A DNA stretch of 56,292 bases. It comes from Candidatus Eiseniibacteriota bacterium (lineage in GTDB: Bacteria; Joyebacterota; Joyebacteria; Joyebacterales; Joyebacteraceae). The stretch spans positions 1-56,292 of the forward strand of contig JAUVLG010000006.1 in assembly GCA_030595835.1 (NCBI GenBank), read 5' to 3'. This document shows positions 29,112 to 38,248 of this stretch, in pieces. Both the position numbers and the translations under genes were made by a program. A model generated the notes under the pieces. The model was not told the origin of the DNA. It saw only the letters and a program-made list of their open reading frames with translations, and searched no databases. The first letter of the stretch is position 1. The number at the start of each line of letters is the position of its first letter.

Positions 29112-29241
29112 GTGACGATTCCTCATCTCGGTGAGATGCTTTCTGTCCTCGCCGCCCTTATCTGGGCCTTCTCCGTCGTGCTCTTCCGCGCTAGCGCTCG
29201 CGATGGCCCTGGGCGATGTGCTGCTCGTCACCCTCACTTGA
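29112..29241 (+). pseudogene. EamA/DMT-type permease remnant (internally deleted)
   Basis: GTG 29112 has an AGAGGGG site and starts a first-helix-like segment, GEMLSVLAALIWAFSVVLFR, typical of the EamA N-terminus. It then shifts by one frame into ALAMALGDVLLVTLT followed by a stop, resembling the GIALADTLFF helix that normally lies about 60 residues further on. About 130 bp remain of a gene that would be about 900. Short, so the identification is tentative. Confidence 0.4.
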
Positions 29242-29287
29242 TGCGTTTCGTGCCCCCAACCCCATTCTGAACCGGCCGTACACTAAC

Positions 29288-29314
29288 AGACCGGAGCGCC
29301 GTTCGCTCCGGTCT
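29288..29314 (-). terminator. hairpin terminator after the hybrid kinase
   Basis: AGACCGGAGCG and CGCTCCGGTCT form a perfect 11-bp stem with a 5-nt loop, about 30 nt beyond the kinase stop. The following T-tract is weak on both strands, so Rho-independence is uncertain; the stem itself is very stable. Confidence 0.6.
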
Positions 29315-29345
29315 TGCCGTTGCTGTCCCTCTGCGATGAAGTACG

Positions 29346-31955
29346 CTACTGAGTGCCCCGAGCACCGGCCCTGGCCGCCGCTTCGACTTCCGCAACGAGC
29401 TTCTCGAACCTGTACGGCTTCTGAACGAAGCCGCAGACTCCACCCTCCGCGAACCTCCCGATGACCTCGTGCTCACTGAATCCGCTCGACAGCACAACCA
29501 TGACGTCGTCACGGATCTTACGCAGCTCGTGGAACGTCTCCTCGCCACCCATCCTGGGCATCGTGAGGTCGAGAAGCACACAGGAGATCTCGTCGGAATG
29601 CTCGCGGTAGTAGTTCACGGCCTCGCAGCCGTCGGCCGCGCCGACGACCTCGAATCCCGCCTGCTCGAGAAGGCGCATCCCGATATCACGCACCGCATCT
29701 TCGTCATCCACCAAAAGTACGGTCCCGCCCTTCGTCTCGCTCTCTGCCACCTCCGGCTGCGTGTCCATGCTTCTCACGGCAACGCAGTTCCCCACCGGCA
29801 GAAGCACCGTGAACGCGGTCCCACGTCCCGGCTCGCTCACTGCTTTGATGGCGCCCGAATGGCCGCGGACGATCCCCAGAGCCGATGCCAGACCCAGTCC
29901 CCGCCCCGCGAATTTCGTCGAGAAGAACGGATCGAAGATCCTCTGCAGAGTCTCCGCGTCCATGCCACATCCCGTGTCGCTCACCTCGATGAAGAGGTAC
30001 GCTCCCTCCGGCAAATGGTCGTCGAGGTAGGTCTCGCTCAGATAGGCTCGGTCACACTGCCTGACGCCCGTGCGGAGCCTGACGACACCTCCATCCTCCC
30101 CGATCGAGTCGGACGCGTTCGTGATGAGGTTCAGCACCACCTGATGGAGCTGCGTGACATCCGCGATGACCGCGGGGAGGTCGTGACACAGGTCGTAACT
30201 GAGCGCGACGTTCTTCGATACGGACACCTCCAACAGGTTCCCGATCTCGGTTACCAGCTCGTTGACATCCACCGCCTCGATCACGAAATTGCCCTTCCCC
30301 GAATACGCCAGCATCTGGCGCGACAGATCGGCCGCCCGCTCGGCTGACGCTCTCGCCTCCTTCAGACAGGACCGCGTTGGGGAACTCTCATCCACCTGCA
30401 AGAGACCGAGCTCGATGTTGCCGAGCACGCCGGTCAACAGGTTGTTGAAGTCATGGGCTATCCCACCGGCAAGGACACCGAGGCTCTCCAGCTTCTGTGC
30501 GTGTCGGATCTGCGCCTCAAGACGCTCTCGCTCTTCCTCGGCCAGCTTCCGCTCGATCGACACGGCTATGTTGTCTGAGACGAACGTCATCACCTGGAAA
30601 TCACGCTCCGAGTAGGGAGAGCTCTCCTCGTAGCTTTGCACAACGACCACGCCAATGACCTTGCCCGCCGCCTTGAGCGGAACACCAAGCCAGATGGCCG
30701 ACGAGGCGCCTATCAGCTCGACCTCGCCTGAATCGACCAATTCCTGGAAGGCGGCCTCATCGATCATCTGGGCCGTGCCCGCTCGGCGCACGTAATCGGT
30801 CAGGCTCTTCGCCACGGTCGCCGGCTGAACCTCATCGTTGTCATCAAATTGGTCGACGTGGTACGGGAAGGTGTACTTGCCGATGTCCTCGTGGTAGAGG
30901 GCAACGTAGAAGTTGGTGGTATCGATCAGTCTGCCCAGCTCACGATGGATGGTAGCAAGGAGTTCCTCGAGGTTGCCGGACTCGCTCACCGCCTGCGAGA
31001 CGTTGAGCAGCACCGACTGCACTTCTTCAGCTTCCTTCCGCTCGGAGATGTCCTGGACGGCGCCGTAGATGCGCGCTACGCGCCCGGTCTCCTCGTCCAC
31101 AACCGGCCTCGCGTAGTCGCGGACCCACCGGATGCTCCCGTCCTTGCACGTCAGACGGAAATCGGCGACCATCGCCCTGCCCGCGAGGATCTCCGCGAGC
31201 TGTCCTTTCACGACCTCCGCGTCGGCAGGGTCGGCCGAGGCCGACCAACCCTCGCCCGCGATGAACTCCTCCTCCGTGTATCCGGTCATCTCGGTGACCG
31301 CGCCGGTGACCCACTCCCGCGACAGCTCACCGCTCGGCCCCACGCGAAAACCGTAGGCGAAGTCGGATATCAGACTGGAGACGACGCGGTAACGCTCCTC
31401 GTTCTCGCGCAGGGCCACCTCCATCTCCCTGTAATCCGAGATATCCTGGGCGGCGCCATAGATGCGAGCCACGCGCCCCGTCTGCTCATCCAGTACCGGT
31501 CTCACATGACCACGCATCCGCCGGATCTCCCCGTCTTTGCGGATGATCCGATACTCGACCACTGTCGACCTGCCGTCGAGCACGTCGTCCAGCTGGCCCA
31601 TCGCGATCGGCATGTCGTCGGGATGAATAACGTCCTGCCAGCGGCGTCCTTGGTTGAGCTCGTCGAAGGTGTAGCCCGTTATCCGGAACAGGTCGCCAGC
31701 TGCCCACGCGCCGCCCAGCTCGCCGTCCGGCCCCACACAACATCCATAGGTGTAGTCCGATATCAGGCTCGAGATGACGCGGCAGCGCTCCTTGATAGCG
31801 CGCAGCTCCTCGGCAGAGTCCGCCTGCGCGAAGCTGTGATCACTCTCCAAATGGAGCTCCCCGCTCCACTCGCGCGGCCGCCCGTCGCTGGTCTTGTGCT
31901 CGTTGTCCGTTCCGATGACCGCCCCCTGACACGTCCGGTCGCGGGGACGGTCCAA
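29346..31955 (-). CDS. hybrid sensor histidine kinase (PAS-PAS-GAF-HisKA-HATPase-receiver)
   Basis: 869 residues without transmembrane segments, hence cytoplasmic. Two PAS domains (about 55-175 and 185-305) each end in a PAC-like GRVARIYGAxQDIS. A GAF domain (about 310-470) precedes the dimerisation helix with the phospho-histidine in GIAHDFNNLL near 505. The ATPase shows NLITNASDS (N box), DTGCGMD (G1) and GRGLGLAS. The C-terminal receiver begins VLLVDDED and has its acceptor Asp in CVLLDLTMP. The TTG start has a GAGGAG site. No cognate regulator is adjacent, and the signal is unknown. Confidence 0.93.
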   Translation of the reverse strand: MDRPRDRTCQGAVIGTDNEHKTSDGRPREWSGELHLESDHSFAQADSAEELRAIKERCRVISSLISDYTYGCCVGPDGELGGAWAAGDLFRITGYTFDELNQGRRWQDVIHPDDMPIAMGQLDDVLDGRSTVVEYRIIRKDGEIRRMRGHVRPVLDEQTGRVARIYGAAQDISDYREMEVALRENEERYRVVSSLISDFAYGFRVGPSGELSREWVTGAVTEMTGYTEEEFIAGEGWSASADPADAEVVKGQLAEILAGRAMVADFRLTCKDGSIRWVRDYARPVVDEETGRVARIYGAVQDISERKEAEEVQSVLLNVSQAVSESGNLEELLATIHRELGRLIDTTNFYVALYHEDIGKYTFPYHVDQFDDNDEVQPATVAKSLTDYVRRAGTAQMIDEAAFQELVDSGEVELIGASSAIWLGVPLKAAGKVIGVVVVQSYEESSPYSERDFQVMTFVSDNIAVSIERKLAEEERERLEAQIRHAQKLESLGVLAGGIAHDFNNLLTGVLGNIELGLLQVDESSPTRSCLKEARASAERAADLSRQMLAYSGKGNFVIEAVDVNELVTEIGNLLEVSVSKNVALSYDLCHDLPAVIADVTQLHQVVLNLITNASDSIGEDGGVVRLRTGVRQCDRAYLSETYLDDHLPEGAYLFIEVSDTGCGMDAETLQRIFDPFFSTKFAGRGLGLASALGIVRGHSGAIKAVSEPGRGTAFTVLLPVGNCVAVRSMDTQPEVAESETKGGTVLLVDDEDAVRDIGMRLLEQAGFEVVGAADGCEAVNYYREHSDEISCVLLDLTMPRMGGEETFHELRKIRDDVMVVLSSGFSEHEVIGRFAEGGVCGFVQKPYRFEKLVAEVEAAARAGARGTQ

Positions 31956-31969
31956 GGCGCTCCTCGGAC

Positions 31970-32212
31970 TCAGTCCCTACTTATCTCAAGAAACACGGGT
32001 TCTTCGTACAGCGGCTCGAAGTCCGTGTCCAGTCTGGCCCTCGGTCCCAGCGTCTCGTCCCTGTTGACCGCGGCCCTGAGCTCCTCCAACGCTGCCGCCG
32101 TCTCGAACATCGGGGATGCCACGGCACACGCTGCCGCCAGCACGAGCGCGGTCAGAACCGACCTACCGGCTCTCCTCATGCAAGTGTGAGGCCATATTCC
32201 CGAATCACGCAT
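31970..32212 (-). CDS. small secreted or membrane-anchored protein of unknown function
   Basis: 80 residues from ATG 32212, with a GGAAG site and a start that overlaps the preceding stop; ATG 32179 is an alternative. A hydrophobic segment SVLTALVLAAACAVASP near residues 18-34 looks like a signal peptide or anchor. The remaining 45 residues are acidic (AALEELRAAVNRDETLG, ending PVFLEISRD). I do not recognise a family. It lies 14 nt before the hybrid kinase and could be co-expressed with it. Confidence 0.5.
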   Translation of the reverse strand: MRDSGIWPHTCMRRAGRSVLTALVLAAACAVASPMFETAAALEELRAAVNRDETLGPRARLDTDFEPLYEEPVFLEISRD

Positions 32213-32680
32213 CGTCTTCCATTCCCTTCGTGCGGCCTGCAGCGCGCCGGATGCCATCACTGAGCGTCCCATCAGTTATCGCACCCAGTACCTCGTTGAA
32301 CCACTCCTCCCCCCGCTCCCGTTTCGCCGCCAGTTCCTCTCCACTTGCAACGAAGATGAGCTCCGTCAGGCGCTTGACATCGCTCTCTGGGAAGGCGTAG
32401 TGCACGTATCGCGTGTGGAAGTTGTGACGCGTCGGATCGTGGAAGATCCGGAGAGCCTCGACCCTCTCCCTGAGCTTACTCGCGAACGAGTCGGCGTCGA
32501 GCGGCTTGAAACGCACGACTCCGCTCTTGTCGAAGTAAACGTGCGGCCGGCCGTCGATCTCCGGCTGCAGGAACTTCTCCTCGCCCCCGCTTCCCACATC
32601 GCCTGAATGTGATCCGGCGGTTCCAGTGCCGCAGGCATGGCCGACAGTACATCCTCGCAACCCACGGCGTACCGGGGCAT
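32205..32680 (-). CDS. unknown protein, probably interrupted by a frameshift in a G-run
   Basis: ATG 32680 (AGGAG site) opens a plausible N-terminus, MPRYAVGCEDVLSAMPAALE, that reads to WEAGA and then goes astray. The better-coding continuation EEKFLQPEIDGRPHVYFDKSG is in the next frame and runs to the stop at 32205. The switch lies in a run of five G (32584-32588); one more G would join both parts into about 158 residues. The second half contains VVRFKPLDADSFASKL and a charged C-terminus. No family recognised. It could be a sequencing error, a true frameshift mutation, or a start within the second frame. Confidence 0.5.
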
Positions 32681-32727
32681 TGACCATCTCCTCTTGTCGG
32701 GTGTGATTCCGTCCTGAGGGCAGCGCG

Positions 32728-33318
32728 TCAGTCAGCCAGGTCCTTCACAGAGACGATGACGAACTTCAGATCCTTGAACGACTGCGCGAGCTCAGTTGCT
32801 CCGCGGACTATCGCCTCCGCTCCGCGCCCGGAGAACTCGTTCTTCTGTACCTGGGAGAACAGAAGCAGCTCGAACGCGGTCGACCGCAGCCAGTTGACCT
32901 CAACGCTGTAACCACACACGGCGAGCGCGCCTGTCTTCCTCAGGAACCGCAGCAGGACCCGTTTCGCTATCCTGAGCGTGCTGCACGAGGAGAACATGAT
33001 GAAGCGGTTGGCGCACTTCCCCTCAAGCAGATCGCCCAGGGCCTCGATGGAATACGCATCCTCGCCGATCTGAATCTCGCTCTCGCTGCCGTGACTGGCC
33101 ACGTACAGGATGGGGTAATGGCTGTAGCGCTTCTGCGTCCACTTCCGGATGTAGAACTCGAACTCCTCGTGCGTGGCGACATCCACACGGATGTACTCCA
33201 GGAGCGCATTGAGGTTCAGCAGGTCCAGCAGCGGTTCCACGCTGGAGCTGACCCGCAGGTCCGGGTCCCACAGACCCTCGATGCAGAAAATGCCCTTGCT
33301 CTCGTCGCGTTTTCTCAC
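32728..33318 (-). CDS. caspase-like (clan CD-type) protein, DUF6642-like
   Basis: 196 residues from GTG 33318, which overlaps the upstream yihY-like stop by GTGA and has a G-rich site. It opens KGIFCIEGLWDPDLR, continues through a TxEExEFYIRKWTQKRYSHYP region, and contains PILYVASHGSE (His) followed about 40 residues later by FIMFSSCSTL (Cys). The rest includes TGALAVCGYSVEVNWLRSTAFELL and NEFSGRGAEAI. From memory this matches a family listed as DUF6642. The strand-HG ... strand-xxC order is that of clan CD caspase/CHAT-type proteases, which I infer but cannot confirm. Soluble; translation is coupled to a membrane protein. Confidence 0.8.
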   Translation of the reverse strand: MRKRDESKGIFCIEGLWDPDLRVSSSVEPLLDLLNLNALLEYIRVDVATHEEFEFYIRKWTQKRYSHYPILYVASHGSESEIQIGEDAYSIEALGDLLEGKCANRFIMFSSCSTLRIAKRVLLRFLRKTGALAVCGYSVEVNWLRSTAFELLLFSQVQKNEFSGRGAEAIVRGATELAQSFKDLKFVIVSVKDLAD

Positions 33319-34232
33319 GAGCCCCCCCGTTCGCGCGCCGAGGCGCGCTCGCACTCCGCCGGATCCCCTGGCTCCACCACCCCCTCTTCCTCCTCGATGA
33401 TGGCGTGTCGCGTGTTCGCGGCGATCGCAGCCCCGACGTGCGCGCCGCCCAGCACGATGAGACTCGCGATGTAGACCCAGGACAGGAGCGCCAGGAACGC
33501 CCCGAGCGAACCGTAGATCAGATTGTAGCGGGCCAGACCACTGGCCAGGAAGTGCGTGAACAGACTGGTCGCTCCCCAGAGGGCCAGCGACGACGTCGCC
33601 GCTCCAGCCAGCGCTTCCCGCCAAAGCACACTTGTCCTCGGGAGCCACCTGTACAGCATCGTCAGCACCACAAACATGAAGAGCGAGAGGGCCGCCGACG
33701 ATGGGATGGGAATCACGTCGAGCGCCCACGCCGCCGCGCGTTCTGCAACCTCCCAGTCACCCGGCAGGTTGACCAGTGCCTTCGCCACCAGGTAAAGAAG
33801 CAGGACCGCGACGAGACACACAACAATGAGCAGCGCGAGGAGACGCTCGCCGAACAGGTTCCGCGGTCGCGCCGTGGCCCACGCGCGATTGAGATTCCGC
33901 ACGAGCGTGGAGAACGCGCTTGTCGACGCCCAGACCAACCCTATCGCACTGAGGCCACTGACCGCTCCGCGAACCCTCACCACCGCCAGGACGTTCTGAT
34001 GGATCAACTCCCGGGAGACCGGCATGAAGCGCAGCACCGCGTCGAGCAGCCGCTCCTGCGCTCCCGCGGTCTCGACAAACCTGCTGCCCACGGCGACCAG
34101 CATGAACAGTAGCGGGAACATGGAGAAGACCGCGTAGAAACCGATGCTCGCGGCGGCCTCGGGGCAGCGTTCACATCCCAGCCGGTGGAACACCGTCCTG
34201 AGCACTCGGTAACTCGCCCGCAGAAATCGCAT
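33315..34232 (-). CDS. YihY/virulence factor BrkB family membrane protein
   Basis: 305 residues from ATG 34232 (AGGAGAG site). Six hydrophobic helices. Family motifs: AAASIGFYAVFSMFPLLFML near residues 26-45, LVWASTSAFSTLVRNLNRAW near 105-120, and YGSLGAFLALLSWVYIASLI near 250-270. Members were once called RNase BN in error; the real role is unknown, possibly transport. It ends in an acidic tail (IIEEEEGVVEPGD) and shares a GTGA overlap with the caspase-like gene downstream. Confidence 0.9.
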   Translation of the reverse strand: MRFLRASYRVLRTVFHRLGCERCPEAAASIGFYAVFSMFPLLFMLVAVGSRFVETAGAQERLLDAVLRFMPVSRELIHQNVLAVVRVRGAVSGLSAIGLVWASTSAFSTLVRNLNRAWATARPRNLFGERLLALLIVVCLVAVLLLYLVAKALVNLPGDWEVAERAAAWALDVIPIPSSAALSLFMFVVLTMLYRWLPRTSVLWREALAGAATSSLALWGATSLFTHFLASGLARYNLIYGSLGAFLALLSWVYIASLIVLGGAHVGAAIAANTRHAIIEEEEGVVEPGDPAECERASARERGGS

Positions 34233-34346
34233 CGGCTCTCCTGTCCGTTTCCTGCTCTGCGCTCGCAAGAGCGGCGGTGTCCGCAGGTGTCATTCGTGAC
34301 CTCCATGCTCCAACGCCACCTGCTCCAGAAGCGCTCGAACCCGGCA

Positions 34347-34655
34347 CTACCCGCGTCTGACGCTCCTTCCGAGAACGCGCTCGATATCCTCGATCTTCCC
34401 GGTCAGGCGCCCGGTCACTCCCGCGCGATCGTCGATGGTGATCGACGTGAGCACTCGCGACGCCGTGTCGCGCGCGGCACGGTGGCACTTCATTATGAGG
34501 TTCATCACCTCGTCCTCACTACCCTCGACCGTCGTCTCCATTGCGCCGAGCCTGTAGTCCAGTCCGGATTCATCGATGATGGCGATTATCCTCGCCACGT
34601 GTTCACTCAGTGCCTCTCCGACACCGACCGGCAGCACGCTGAAGCTCGCAAGCAC
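34347..34655 (-). CDS. MTH1187/UPF0045 family thiamine-binding-type protein
   Basis: 102 residues, GTG start with GGAGGAGG. MTH1187/YkoF-like fold: ASFSVLPVGVGEALSEHVAR, then SGLDYRLGAMETTVEG and a C-terminal ITIDDRAG. Some family members bind thiamine or act with thiamine/HMP transport, but no thiamine genes are near. Soluble. Confidence 0.85.
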   Translation of the reverse strand: MLASFSVLPVGVGEALSEHVARIIAIIDESGLDYRLGAMETTVEGSEDEVMNLIMKCHRAARDTASRVLTSITIDDRAGVTGRLTGKIEDIERVLGRSVRRG

Positions 34656-34684
34656 AGTGACCTCCTCCTGCTCAATCGCGGGAA

Positions 34685-35398
34685 CTAGAGCCTGCGGAAG
34701 ACCAGGATGCTCCCCGACGCCTCATCCGGGTCGAACGCCGCTTCCGCGAAGCTCCCCTTGTGCTCTATGAATTCGAACCCCGACTCCCGGTGCACGTGGA
34801 TGTAGTCCTCGCTGCGCGCCGGGAACAGGACCGTCTCGCCCTCGAAGACGGAGCGCTCGCCATCTCGAAGGCGCATCTTGAACAGCGCCTTCTCCTCCGA
34901 GATCTCCGGGTAGCTCCGCTCGAATACGAGGCTCGTGCCCTCAACGGGCACATCCGGGAACCTGTAAGCCTCCTGCCCGAGGATGAAATCCCAGTTGACC
35001 GTCTGGACCACCCACGCCGCTCCCATCGTCAGACGTTCCCGCAATGCCCACAGGAAATCGGACCACCGATGCAGAGCGAGGTAAGCCCCCACGTTCCCGA
35101 TGCAGTAAGCGGCGCCGAATGAACCGGTCAGGGTGCCCACGTCCTGCATGCCGAGCACCATGAACTTCGACGCGGGATACCTCTTCGCGGCTCGCTCTAC
35201 CATCCACGGATCAAGGTCGATGCCCAGCGTCTCGTACCCCCGAGATGCGAACCGTCCGCAGTAGTCGCCTGTCCCACATCCCAGATCCAGTACGCGGGCG
35301 GCGTCCGACGGGAACCGATCTCGCAGGAACGAGTAGGTCTCCTCCTCGAACGGGAAGATCGCATCGTAGTAATCGGCGAACTCCGAATGGATAAACAT
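34685..35398 (-). CDS. class I SAM-dependent methyltransferase
   Basis: 237 residues. Motif I VLDLGCGTGDYCGRFASRG (residues about 36-54) and the acidic end of beta2, LGIDLDPWMVE, define a Rossmann methyltransferase; AAYCIGNVGAYLA near 112 resembles motif IV. The substrate is unknown. It begins 24 nt downstream of glnS, so it may be in the glnS transcript. Confidence 0.88.
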   Translation of the reverse strand: MFIHSEFADYYDAIFPFEEETYSFLRDRFPSDAARVLDLGCGTGDYCGRFASRGYETLGIDLDPWMVERAAKRYPASKFMVLGMQDVGTLTGSFGAAYCIGNVGAYLALHRWSDFLWALRERLTMGAAWVVQTVNWDFILGQEAYRFPDVPVEGTSLVFERSYPEISEEKALFKMRLRDGERSVFEGETVLFPARSEDYIHVHRESGFEFIEHKGSFAEAAFDPDEASGSILVFRRL

Positions 35399-35422
35399 GT
35401 GTGCAGCTCCTGTCCGCCGGGG

Positions 35423-37114
35423 CTATTTCCCGGCCTGCGCCTTGCTGATCCTGGCCCAAGTGTCACGTAGCGACACCGCCCTGTTGAACACCAGCGCACC
35501 CGCCTGTGAGTCCACGCTGTCGATACAGAAGTACCCCCGTCTCAGGAACTGATACGTGCGTCCAGGCTTGGCGTCGCACAGAGAGGGTTCGACCATGCAG
35601 CCGGTGAGCACGCTCAGCGACTCGGGGTTCAGCAGTTCCATGAAGCCCTTCTTGCCTTCGCCGTCGTCAGGCAGCAGAAGATGGTCGAACAACCGGACCT
35701 CCGCTGGAACAGCGTGTCCCACCGACACCCAATGCAGCGTGCCCCTTACCTTGCGTCCGTCGGGCGCCTCGCCACCACGTGACTCCGGGTCGTAGGTGCA
35801 ACGGAGTTCCGTCACCTCGCCCGTCGCCTCGTCCTTAACCACGCTCTCGCAGGTGACGAGATAGGCATGCTTCAGTCTGACCTCTCTGCCGGGTGCAAGC
35901 CTGAAGAACTTCCTCGGTGGATCCTCGAGGAAGTCGTCGCGCTCGACGTAGACCACCTTCGAGAACGGCAGCTCCCGTGACCCCGCGCCCGGGTCCTCAG
36001 GGTTGTTCGCCGCGGAGAACATCTCGACCTTGTCATCGGGGTAGTTGTCTATGACGACGCGCAGGGGTTTCAGCACCGCCATAACGCGCGGCGCGACCCT
36101 GTTGAGGTCCTCCCGCAGGCAGTGCTCGAGGAGAGCCATGTCGATGACGCTCTCCGTCTTGGCAACACCCACGCGCTTGAGAAACTCCCTTATCGACGCA
36201 GGCGTGTAGCCGCGCCTGCGGAGCCCCGAGAGTGTGGGCATCCTCGCATCGTCCCAACCGGTGACGTGCCCCTCATTCACGAGCTGCAGCAGCCTTCGCT
36301 TGCTCAGCACTGTTCCGCTCAGATAGAGCCGCGCGAACTCGATCTGACGCGGGTGGTAGATCCCAAGCTCGTCCAGGTACCAGTCATAGAGCGGCCGATG
36401 GTCCTCGAACTCGATCGAGCAGATTGAATGCGTCACGCCCTCGATGGAATCGCTCTGCCCGTGAGTCCAATCATACGTCGGGTAGATGCACCACTTGCTG
36501 CCGGTTCGGTGATGCGCCGCGTGCAGTATCCGGTACATCACCGGGTCGCGCAGGTTCATGTTCGGCGAGGCCATGTCTATCCTGGCCCGCAACGTCCGCC
36601 GGCCGTTGTCGAACTCGCCGGCCCGCATCCGGTCGAAGAGATCCACGTTCTCCTCGATGGTCCTGTCACGATAGGGGCTGTTCCTGCCGGGCTCGGTTAT
36701 GGTCCCGCGATAGTGCCTGACCTCATCGGAGGTCAGGTCGCAGACGAACGCCTTGCCCTCTCTGATGAGCTGGAGGGCAAGTTCGTAGAGCTGGTCGAAG
36801 TAGTCGGACGCGTAGTAGAGCCTGTCACCCCAATCGTAGCCGAGCCACCGGATGTCCTCCATGATCGAATCTACGTACTCGACATCCTCGGCCAGGGGGT
36901 TGGTGTCATCGAAACGGAGGTTGCACAAACCACCGTGCTCGGCCGCGATGCTGAAGTTGAGACTGAATGCCTTCGCGTGCCCGATGTGGAGATACCCATT
37001 GGGCTCCGGTGGGAACCGCGTGTGTACCCTGCCGTCGTTCTTGCCGGTCCGTATGTCCTCCGCGATCATCGCCCTGACGAAATCGACGGAGGTACCGGTC
37101 TCGGAATCTGCCAT
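35423..37114 (-). CDS. glnS: glutaminyl-tRNA synthetase
   Basis: 563 residues from ATG 37114; the longer frame starts in the leader. Class I motifs: HIGH at 43-46 in [16 protein letters not shown], and the KMSKS-equivalent VLSKRRL near 265. The C-terminal anticodon-binding beta-barrels are typical ([17 protein letters not shown]). A direct GlnRS, rather than the indirect Glu-tRNA(Gln) amidotransferase route, occurs in gamma-proteobacteria, Bacteroidota and scattered others. It has its own promoter upstream. Confidence 0.95.
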   Translation of the reverse strand: MADSETGTSVDFVRAMIAEDIRTGKNDGRVHTRFPPEPNGYLHIGHAKAFSLNFSIAAEHGGLCNLRFDDTNPLAEDVEYVDSIMEDIRWLGYDWGDRLYYASDYFDQLYELALQLIREGKAFVCDLTSDEVRHYRGTITEPGRNSPYRDRTIEENVDLFDRMRAGEFDNGRRTLRARIDMASPNMNLRDPVMYRILHAAHHRTGSKWCIYPTYDWTHGQSDSIEGVTHSICSIEFEDHRPLYDWYLDELGIYHPRQIEFARLYLSGTVLSKRRLLQLVNEGHVTGWDDARMPTLSGLRRRGYTPASIREFLKRVGVAKTESVIDMALLEHCLREDLNRVAPRVMAVLKPLRVVIDNYPDDKVEMFSAANNPEDPGAGSRELPFSKVVYVERDDFLEDPPRKFFRLAPGREVRLKHAYLVTCESVVKDEATGEVTELRCTYDPESRGGEAPDGRKVRGTLHWVSVGHAVPAEVRLFDHLLLPDDGEGKKGFMELLNPESLSVLTGCMVEPSLCDAKPGRTYQFLRRGYFCIDSVDSQAGALVFNRAVSLRDTWARISKAQAGK

Positions 37115-37178
37115 CAGCGCTCTCCAAGGTGAGTGAATCAATGCGCGCCCGCCCGGGCACAAGGCCCATCAAGTGCGC

Positions 37179-37207
37179 ATTCTAACTCCACCGCGGCGTT
37201 CCTTCAA
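37179..37207 (-). promoter_or_regulatory. sigma70-type promoter for glnS
   Basis: Minus strand TTGAAG (37202-37207), 17-bp spacer, TAGAAT (37179-37184, 5/6). Start near 37172, leader about 58 nt. Confidence 0.6.
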
Positions 37208-37250
37208 GAGGGGGAAAGGGCACGCTCGCCGGCCTTCGAGGTCCTGCTCC

Positions 37251-37721
37251 TCACTTGGGGATCATGTTCTCGGGCATCTGCACCGTCACGACCTCGCCCT
37301 CCGCGCACACCACACCGTTGGCTGAGACCGTCGTGGTCACCACGACCTTCCTTCCCTTGATCTCCTTCACCACGCCTCTAAGCTCAAGAGGCACGCCCAG
37401 CGGCGTCGGTTTCAGATAGCTGACGTGGAGCGATGCCGTGACGAAGCGGAAGGCCGGTTCCGTGTCCATCTCCCTCCCCTCAGCCCTGTAGGAGGCCGCG
37501 GCGGCCGTCCCGGTGCTGTGGCAGTCGATCAGCGACGCGATGAGCCCGCCGTAGACGTACCCCGGGATGGCGATGTGATACGGCTCTGGAGTAAAGGTGC
37601 ACACGGCCTCGTCACCGTCCCAGTAGCTCTTGATCTGATGACCGTCCGCGTTGAGCCTTCCGCACCCGAAGCAGTAGCTCACGTCATCCGGGTAGTGATC
37701 CTGAAACGCCTTCTCTGACAT
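37251..37721 (-). CDS. PaaI-family hotdog thioesterase
   Basis: 156 residues from ATG 37721 (GGAAAGGA site). The hotdog core is YVYGGLIASLIDCHSTGTAAAA (residues about 55-76), where Gly-Gly and Asp match the PaaI active-site helix, followed by LHVSYLKPTPLGVPLELRG. An N-terminal CFGCG-type motif (SYCFGCGRLN) is common in this subgroup. Acyl-CoA thioesterase activity is likely; substrate unknown. Confidence 0.88.
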   Translation of the reverse strand: MSEKAFQDHYPDDVSYCFGCGRLNADGHQIKSYWDGDEAVCTFTPEPYHIAIPGYVYGGLIASLIDCHSTGTAAAASYRAEGREMDTEPAFRFVTASLHVSYLKPTPLGVPLELRGVVKEIKGRKVVVTTTVSANGVVCAEGEVVTVQMPENMIPK

Positions 37722-37777
37722 GAAGCAGTCCTTTCCGCCCGCGTCCGCGCGATGCTGTCGAAGCTCCTTGCTGCGCG

Positions 37778-38098
37778 CTACCTGTAATCCTCCCTGACGG
37801 GATGGAACACGTCGATGAGCCGGCACATCGTGACGGCCCGGCCCGAGTGCACCACGTCCGGTGGTACGATCGCGACGAGTCCCGGCACGAGCGTCCTCAC
37901 CTCGCCTCCGACCATTAGCTCAAGCTCGCCCTCAATGAGATTGACTATCTGCTCGTGCGAATGGGAGTGCTCCGGCATCGACGCCCCCGGCTCGATCTCC
38001 CAGTACGCGACGGTCATGCTGTCCGAGTGAATGAACCTGACCCTGAAGCCGGGGACCGGTTCTCTCTCCCGGATCTCTGAAAGCTCAACAAACGGCAT
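37778..38098 (-). CDS. single-domain cupin
   Basis: 106 residues from ATG 38098. Cupin motif 1 is PEHSHSHEQIVNLIEGELEL (two His plus Glu metal ligands), and motif 2 is PPDVVHSGRAV with the third His. Cupin_2-type small proteins bind a metal and serve varied roles (isomerases, regulators). The next gene product in transcription begins 57 nt before it (thioesterase downstream). No specific substrate can be inferred. Confidence 0.85.
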   Translation of the reverse strand: MPFVELSEIREREPVPGFRVRFIHSDSMTVAYWEIEPGASMPEHSHSHEQIVNLIEGELELMVGGEVRTLVPGLVAIVPPDVVHSGRAVTMCRLIDVFHPVREDYR

Positions 38099-38248
38099 CG
38101 CGCTCCGCCCCGCTCTCGGTCGGCGTGAACCCGTTCGGGATCTCATCGAGCCGCCGCGCAAGCCTCCTGTAAACGTCATAGCTCATCGCGCACTGCCTTC
38201 CCAATCACAGGTCGTGGTGCGTGCAGCCGCGTCCCGAACATCGCCGGA

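Larger units (their letters stand above)
28832..29345. other. 514-bp region between rplU and the hybrid kinase
   Basis: Holds the rplU promoter, a four-copy 14-bp tandem repeat just upstream of it, a small remnant resembling an EamA permease on the plus strand, and a strong hairpin at the end of the kinase gene. No intact gene is supported. Confidence 0.7.

Noticed and set aside
33405-34112. Plus-strand frame opposite the YihY gene, rich in Arg/His/Gln
   Set aside because: Shadow of a hydrophobic membrane-protein gene; no support from start site or domain.
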